From an uncultured Alphaproteobacteria bacterium (GTDB lineage Bacteria; Pseudomonadota; Alphaproteobacteria; HIMB59), in NCBI GenBank assembly GCA_902529795.1, contig CABZXY010000002.1:1-64000 (forward strand): 64,000 nt of DNA, given 5' to 3'. Every line of letters begins with the position of its first letter. The stretch's first letter is position 1. The notes beneath the pieces were generated by a model. It saw only the letters and a program-made list of their open reading frames with translations, was not told the DNA's origin and searched no databases. Below, one piece after another: positions 58,029 through 64,000 of this stretch. The position numbers and the translations under genes are program-made.

Positions 58029-61003
58029 TCGAACTTAATAATCAAAATAGTCCGTTCATTCATTTTCATCAGAAGATTAGCTTCAAATTTGATGGAATAA
58101 AATATTTTGGATATAAAGGAGATACGATTGCAAGTGCCCTATTTCGAAATGGAATAAAATTAATTGGAAGAAGTTTTAAATATCACCGACCCCGAGGAAT
58201 TTATACTTGTGGCATTGAGGAGCCTAACGCTCTTGTTCAAATTATAAGTGAGTATTCAGAACCAAACGTACGAGCAACTGTAAAAAAAATTTACGAAGGG
58301 ATGGAAGTAGAGAGTCAAAATCGATGGCCATCACTCGATTTTGATATTGGCAGTATCAATAATGTATTTTCGCCTCTTTTCTCTGCTGGGTTTTACTACA
58401 AAACTTTTATGGGACCACATAAAAGTTTTTGGAAAAAAATTTACGAACCTGTTATCAGAAAAGCTGCGGGTCTTGGAAAGCCCCCTAAAGAGTTTAAAGC
58501 GATTAGCTCTCATCTCCACCATAACGTTGACATTGTCATTGTAGGCGGTGGTCTCAATGGTTTGCTAGCAGCAGTCTCACTTCTTAATACAAACTATGAC
58601 GTTTTATTGATTGAAAGTGACAATCAATTAGGTGGGATATTAAATAATTCATCAAAGATAAATGAAATTAATGGCAAACCATCTCAAGAATGGATTAAAG
58701 AAACTATTGAAAACATTGAGAATTCTAAGAATATTAAAATTTTAAAAAATACTCTTGTAACTACATATAATTATATCAATCACCTTATTGCGGTTGAAGA
58801 TAAATATGTAGGAGCCAAGCCTACTGAGGATAAAGTCAATAGCACTCTTCATAAAATTAGAACTGAACATGTGATTCTTAGTAACGGTCACATTGAGCGT
58901 TTTTTATCTTTTCAAAATAATGATCTTCCTGGAATTATGCTGGGTGCTTCATTTGAAAAATATATTTGTCGATATGGAGTAATACCGTCAAAAGAGCCAG
59001 TAATTTTTAGTAACAACTCAAACTCCAACAGCTTAGTGCAAACACTTCTAGAATTAAATATTAAGCCAAAAGCCTATATTGACTCTAGGTCAGGTGAACA
59101 AATAGAAGGACAATTGTTTGATTTAATCAGAAAGAACGACATACCTTTATATACTAATGCACAAGTTAAGGCTGCATATGGTAATAAAAAATTAGAGAAA
59201 ATAATTGTTGAGGATAGTTCTGGTGGAACAAGCGAAATTGCTACAGATTTTTTATGTGTTTCTGGAGGAATAAATCCGGATGTGCATCTTTTCACACAAT
59301 CAAAAGGTTTGCTTGACTGGGATGAAAAAGATCTTACTTATAAACCCTCTACTCCTTTCCAAAATACTATCACTTTAGGTTCGGCTAGTGGTCAATTTAA
59401 TCTAGAAGAAGTTGAAAATGAGATAAATAAAAAGTTAAAAATTTTTAGCCCAAATAAAATAAAAATAAAAATTAAATCAAGCACAGCAAATGAATATCAA
59501 ATACAAAAGCTTTGGGAAGTAGCTGCCCATAAATCATCAATGTGGTCTAAATCATTTATTGATTTACAAAATGATGTTACCACAAAAGATATCAGACAGG
59601 CAATTTCAGAGGGTTTTGATCGTATCGAGCATCTTAAAAGATTTACAACTAATAGCATGGGAACTGACCAAGGAAAAATTAGTAGTATTAATGCCCTAGG
59701 CATTGTTTCTGATCTTTTAGACAAAAAAGTAAACGAGGTTGGGACAACGATTTATCGACCACCATATGCGCCTCTTAGTTTTGCAGCTATCGCTGGTAGA
59801 AATTCATATGAATTTTATGACCCTGAGAGAAAGTCACCCATTCATCAATGGCATATTAAAAATGGTGCGGTTTTTGAAGATGTAGGTCAATGGAAAAGAC
59901 CATGGTATTTTCCAAATTCAAAATCAGAGTCAATGCATGATGCTGTTCAAAGGGAAAGTAAAAACGTTCGTGAAAATGCTGGTGTTTTAGATGGAAGCAC
60001 TCTGGGAAAGATTGAGATTAAAGGAAAAGATGCCCTTAATTTTATGAATTTAATTTACACAAATAGCTTTACAAAAATGAAGCCTGGGTCTGCCCGCTAC
60101 GCTTTGATGTTAGGCGAAGATGGAATGGTTAAAGATGATGGGATTATATGTAAAATTTCTGATGAACACTTCATTGCTACTACTACAACTGGTGGAGCCG
60201 CAAATGTCTTAGCATGCATGGAAGAATATGCTCAAACAGAATGGCCAAATTTAAAAGTTTACATGAATTCGATCACTGAACAGTTTGCTACATTTAATAT
60301 TAGCGGACCAAAAACTCGTGAAATCATGAGTAAAGTTTTTTCCGAGATTGATTTTTCTAATGAAGCTTTTCCTTTTATGACTTTTCAATTCCATGAGTTT
60401 GAGAAGACCCAAATAAGAATTATGCGTGCCAGTTTTACAGGAGAAATGGGTTATGAAATCTATGTGCCTGCTAGTTCCGCTCTTAAAATTTGGGAGAGAA
60501 TTCATGAATATGGAAAAGAGTTTGGTTTAATACCATATGGAACCGAAACAATGCACCTTCTTAGAGCGGAAAAAGGATATATCATAGTAGGTCAAGATAC
60601 AGATGGCTCTATTACTCCAATAGACTTAGGGTTAAATTGGATGATTGGAAAAAACAAAATTGATTTTCTTGGAAAAAGGTCTCTTACTCGTTCTGATACT
60701 GTTCGTTCAGATCGTAAACAACTTGTGGGCATCATGCCTACAAATAAAGAAGATCAAATTCAAGAAGGACAACATATTCTATTACAAGAAACCATAGAGA
60801 CTCCAGTCCCAATGCTAGGGCATATAACTTCAAGTTATCACAGTCCTACAATGGGCCATACTTTTGGACTAGCAGTAATCAAAGATGGTCATAGCCTAAT
60901 TGGCACCAAAGCTTTTGCTTCTACTTCTGATCAAAAAACAATTCCTATCGATATCGTTAAACCAATTTTCTATGATGAAAAAAACGAAAGGCTTGTTTCG
61001 TGA
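58025..61003 (+). CDS. soxA: Sarcosine oxidase alpha subunit
   Basis: 992 aa; FKFDGIKYFGYKGDTIASALFRNGIKLIGRSFKYHRPRGIYTCGIEEPNALVQI N-terminus; GcvT-like C-terminal half. Confidence 0.95.
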   Translation: MIELNNQNSPFIHFHQKISFKFDGIKYFGYKGDTIASALFRNGIKLIGRSFKYHRPRGIYTCGIEEPNALVQIISEYSEPNVRATVKKIYEGMEVESQNRWPSLDFDIGSINNVFSPLFSAGFYYKTFMGPHKSFWKKIYEPVIRKAAGLGKPPKEFKAISSHLHHNVDIVIVGGGLNGLLAAVSLLNTNYDVLLIESDNQLGGILNNSSKINEINGKPSQEWIKETIENIENSKNIKILKNTLVTTYNYINHLIAVEDKYVGAKPTEDKVNSTLHKIRTEHVILSNGHIERFLSFQNNDLPGIMLGASFEKYICRYGVIPSKEPVIFSNNSNSNSLVQTLLELNIKPKAYIDSRSGEQIEGQLFDLIRKNDIPLYTNAQVKAAYGNKKLEKIIVEDSSGGTSEIATDFLCVSGGINPDVHLFTQSKGLLDWDEKDLTYKPSTPFQNTITLGSASGQFNLEEVENEINKKLKIFSPNKIKIKIKSSTANEYQIQKLWEVAAHKSSMWSKSFIDLQNDVTTKDIRQAISEGFDRIEHLKRFTTNSMGTDQGKISSINALGIVSDLLDKKVNEVGTTIYRPPYAPLSFAAIAGRNSYEFYDPERKSPIHQWHIKNGAVFEDVGQWKRPWYFPNSKSESMHDAVQRESKNVRENAGVLDGSTLGKIEIKGKDALNFMNLIYTNSFTKMKPGSARYALMLGEDGMVKDDGIICKISDEHFIATTTTGGAANVLACMEEYAQTEWPNLKVYMNSITEQFATFNISGPKTREIMSKVFSEIDFSNEAFPFMTFQFHEFEKTQIRIMRASFTGEMGYEIYVPASSALKIWERIHEYGKEFGLIPYGTETMHLLRAEKGYIIVGQDTDGSITPIDLGLNWMIGKNKIDFLGKRSLTRSDTVRSDRKQLVGIMPTNKEDQIQEGQHILLQETIETPVPMLGHITSSYHSPTMGHTFGLAVIKDGHSLIGTKAFASTSDQKTIPIDIVKPIFYDEKNERLVS

Positions 61004-61521
61004 GAGAAGTTATTCGTTCTAACGATGTTGAGATTAAAACTTTTTCAACCCACCAAATAATTATTAGAGGATCGGGCAATTCCGAGTTTAACAATATATT
61101 AAACAAAAAACTGAAGTTACTACCGCCTTCGGACAATCTAAGGATAGTATCTGATGATAATCATATTTTAGCAAAAATGTCCTTTGACCAATGGAATTTG
61201 ATTTTCCTCAATGACAATAAGAATTTTAAAGTTCAGAAAATTTGTGAGGATTTCAATGAAAAAGCATCTATTTTGGCAACTAATTTCTCTGATGCTCAGG
61301 TTTTTTTTCAAATCGGTGGGAACAACACCTTTTATACGTTGAATAAATTGACTCATTTCGATTTTAGAGAAAAGAATTTCAAAGCTATGACTGCAGCTCA
61401 AACACTAGTCGCTAGAATAGACTGTAATATTTATAGATTAGAAAATCATATGCTAATTAGTTGTAATCGATCTTTTGCTGATTATTTTGAAGATCGATTA
61501 ATTGACGCAGTAAATTTCTAG
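61000..61521 (+). CDS. soxG: Sarcosine oxidase gamma subunit
   Basis: GTG start, 173 aa, position after soxA; DVEIKTFSTHQIIIRGSG... SoxG-like. Confidence 0.82.
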   Translation: MREVIRSNDVEIKTFSTHQIIIRGSGNSEFNNILNKKLKLLPPSDNLRIVSDDNHILAKMSFDQWNLIFLNDNKNFKVQKICEDFNEKASILATNFSDAQVFFQIGGNNTFYTLNKLTHFDFREKNFKAMTAAQTLVARIDCNIYRLENHMLISCNRSFADYFEDRLIDAVNF

Positions 61522-61592
61522 TTTTTTTTTCGTATTGACATCAAAATTTTGAACTGATTAGCTATTTCTAACATCTAATATGTGGAGGGGAA

Positions 61593-64000
61593 ATGTCTCG
61601 TAAGTCTCGTATCATTATCGTTGGAAGTGGTATTGTTGGAGCAAGTACTGCTTATCACTTAGCTCAACTAGGCTGGAAAGATATGCTTATTTTAGATCAA
61701 GGTCCCCTATTTGAAACTGGAGGATCTACAAGCCACGCGCCAGGAGGTGTATTCCAAACAAATCCCTCTCGTATGATGTGTAAGTTTGCTCAATACACTG
61801 TTGATTTACTTCGATCTCTAACTTATGAAGGAAAACCATGCTTTCATACCGTCGGTGGTATCGAGGTCTCAAAAACTAAAGAACGTCACGAAGATTTATA
61901 TCGAAAACTAGGCATAGCTCATAGCTATGGTCTCACTGATGCAAAAATAATTTCACCAGATGAAGTGCTTAAAATGAGTCCTTTTATCGATCCAGAAAAA
62001 ATACATGGGGGGTATTATGTTCCTACAGATGGACTTGCCGCGCCAGTTCGGGCTGTGCGAGCAATGGCAAAATACGTAACTGATTTAAATGCAGGGGAAT
62101 TTATTGGAGACACTCCAGTAACAGGTTTTAAAATTTCTAATAATCAAATTCGTGGAGTGGAAACACCTCACGGCGAATATGAAGCAGATATTGTTTTGGT
62201 ATCTACAGGAATTTGGGCACCTAAAATGGGCAGGCTTGCAAATATCTCTTTGCCGCTTGTGCCTTGTGAGCATCAAATGGCATGGTTAGAACCTTTTGAT
62301 GAATTAAAAGAATTTCAAGCAGAGCACAAAGAAGCTCAAGTAGAACATGCGCTAATGAGACATCAAGATTACAGTCTCTATTTCAGACAGTGGAATGACA
62401 CTTATGTTATTGGTAACTATAGACATGAGCCTCGTATATTAGAGTCGGAGGAATTAAAAAAACCCGAAGATGCTGAAGAAATGCCCTCTTTAGTTGATTT
62501 TCGACCAGATGATTTTGCAGGCGCTCATCAAGAGTCTAATTGGCTATTTCCTAAATTTGCTGAAAAAAAATTAACAAGAAAAATCAATGGTCTTTTTTCT
62601 TTTACTACTGATGGGAATCCTCTGATGGGAGAAACATCAATTAAAGGACTCTGGACAGCAAATGCTGTCTGGATCACTCATGCAGGTGGAGTTGGAAAAG
62701 CTATGGCAGAATGGATTGTAAATGGCGAGCCTGAGCTTGATGTTCGACAAGGGGACATAAATCGTTTTCACCCTCATCATCATGTAAGAAAATATTTACG
62801 CGCACGAGGTAAACAAAATTATCGTGAGGTCTATGATATTATTCATCCTCTTCAACAGATGGAACAACCTCGACCGCTGCGTCGAAGTCCTTTTTATAGT
62901 CGCCTAGAAGGACAGAAGGCGCATTTCTTTGAAACTATGGGATGGGAAAGACCACAATGGTATGAGTCTAATGTAGAATTAATTAAAGGAAAAAATTTTC
63001 CCAATAGAACCGGTTGGGCTTCTAAGTATTGGTCACCCATTCAAGCAGCTGAGCATTTAGTTACTCGTCAAACAGGTGCGCTTTTTGATATTACCGGTTT
63101 TGTGAAAATTGAGGTAAATGGAAAAGGTGCTTTAAATCTTTTACAAAAAGTTTGTACAAATAACATAGACGTTCCTGTTGGAAAAGTAGTCTACAGTGTC
63201 ATTTCTAATATTTATGGTGGAATAAAAAGTGATTTAACAATTAGCAGATTAGAAGAAAATAAATTTTGGGTATTAGCTGGAGCAGGTAATGGAATGATTG
63301 ATATTAATTGGCTACGTGTTAATGCGCCCAATGATGGAAGTGTTCAAATAATTGACTGGACGTCTGCTTTAGCTGGGATTGGCCTATGGGGACCGAATTC
63401 CAGAAGTGTTCTTGAAAAATTATGTGATGATGATGATATTTCCAATGAAGCATTCCCATTCTTTTCTATTAAAAGAATATCCATTAGCAATATTCCCTGT
63501 GTTGCTGTTCGAATTTCTTATATAGGTGAGTTAGGTTGGGAAATTTACACTCCAACAGAATATGGTTTAACTCTATGGGATGAACTTCGAAATACTTCCA
63601 GAGAATTTAACATGATTTGTTCAGGCGCAGGTGCTTTTGAGTCTCTTCGTTTAGAAAAAGGCTATCGCTCACTTGGCTCAGACATACACACTAATACCAA
63701 CCCCTATGAGTCTGGATTAGGTTTTACAGTAAAATTAAAAAAAGATACTGATTTTATTGGTAAGGAGGCACTTTCTAAAATCAAAGAGGCACCTATTCAG
63801 AAAAAATTGGCCTGTATGGTAATGGACGACTCTGAGGGAATGGCCTTAGGAACAGAGCCAATTTATAGTGATGGAAAAGCAGTAGGCTATGTCACTAGTA
63901 CAAATTATGGGTACTTTGTAGATAAACATATTGTTTATGGATACCTACCCTCAGAGCTTTCCTCTACAGGTACAAAATTGGAATTAGAATACTTTGGAAA
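61593..64000 (+). CDS. FAD-dependent dimethylglycine/sarcosine dehydrogenase-like protein with GcvT-like C-terminus (partial; runs off right edge)
   Basis: ORF open to the window end, hence absent from ORF track. MSRKSRIIIVGSGIVGASTAYHLAQLGWKDMLILDQGPLFETGGSTSHAPGGVFQTNPS...GLFSFTTDGNPLMGE... then GcvT-type ...AFESLRLEKGYRSLGSDIHTNTNPYESGLGFTV. RBS tggagggga. Confidence 0.93.
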   Translation, partial: MSRKSRIIIVGSGIVGASTAYHLAQLGWKDMLILDQGPLFETGGSTSHAPGGVFQTNPSRMMCKFAQYTVDLLRSLTYEGKPCFHTVGGIEVSKTKERHEDLYRKLGIAHSYGLTDAKIISPDEVLKMSPFIDPEKIHGGYYVPTDGLAAPVRAVRAMAKYVTDLNAGEFIGDTPVTGFKISNNQIRGVETPHGEYEADIVLVSTGIWAPKMGRLANISLPLVPCEHQMAWLEPFDELKEFQAEHKEAQVEHALMRHQDYSLYFRQWNDTYVIGNYRHEPRILESEELKKPEDAEEMPSLVDFRPDDFAGAHQESNWLFPKFAEKKLTRKINGLFSFTTDGNPLMGETSIKGLWTANAVWITHAGGVGKAMAEWIVNGEPELDVRQGDINRFHPHHHVRKYLRARGKQNYREVYDIIHPLQQMEQPRPLRRSPFYSRLEGQKAHFFETMGWERPQWYESNVELIKGKNFPNRTGWASKYWSPIQAAEHLVTRQTGALFDITGFVKIEVNGKGALNLLQKVCTNNIDVPVGKVVYSVISNIYGGIKSDLTISRLEENKFWVLAGAGNGMIDINWLRVNAPNDGSVQIIDWTSALAGIGLWGPNSRSVLEKLCDDDDISNEAFPFFSIKRISISNIPCVAVRISYIGELGWEIYTPTEYGLTLWDELRNTSREFNMICSGAGAFESLRLEKGYRSLGSDIHTNTNPYESGLGFTVKLKKDTDFIGKEALSKIKEAPIQKKLACMVMDDSEGMALGTEPIYSDGKAVGYVTSTNYGYFVDKHIVYGYLPSELSSTGTKLELEYFG

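Noticed and set aside
1-64000. Genomic island / prophage / CRISPR / tRNA-anchored insertion
   Set aside because: No integrase, transposase, phage genes, direct-repeat arrays or tRNA genes were recognised; composition looks uniform by eye. A tRNAscan/CRISPR search would be needed to be certain.

Overview
AT-rich, very compact 64 kb window from a streamlined bacterium. It looks like a marine alphaproteobacterium, judged from gene content and style only. It is almost entirely a carbohydrate/polyol and methylated-amine catabolism region. I can support about 50 protein-coding genes, two of them cut by the window edges and absent from the ORF track. Contents include four ABC sugar importers: one family-1 (MalE/UgpB-like, partial) and three RbsB/AraH-type, one of them FrcBCA-like. 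There is a split myo-inositol pathway (iolG, iolE, iolB, iolC, iolJ-like; no iolD or iolA seen). xylA and xylB are present, as is an E1alpha/E1beta/stand-alone lipoyl-domain cluster with an atypical M24 protein. A second cluster has a FucI/AraA-type isomerase, a split transketolase and a frameshifted FGGY kinase. A third has a D-lyxose isomerase, a PfkB kinase and a DhnA-like aldolase. Other genes are FucU/RbsD-ribokinase, ROK kinase + PfkA + an Fe/2OG-oxygenase-like protein, a Gld-type ABC exporter with a DUF4340-like protein, and soxBDAG followed by a DMGDH-like gene. No rRNA, tRNA, CRISPR, transposase or integrase was recognised. The strongest candidate for something under-described is a predicted cytoplasmic regulator (26781-28466) that fuses a MarR-like wHTH to a whole family-1 solute-binding protein. 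A 17-bp palindrome ATATTCA-N3-TGAATAT lies next to it and recurs upstream of the downstream catabolic operon, suggesting a small regulon. A second pattern is that all four ABC solute-binding-protein genes are followed by a perfect stem-loop before the next transporter gene.
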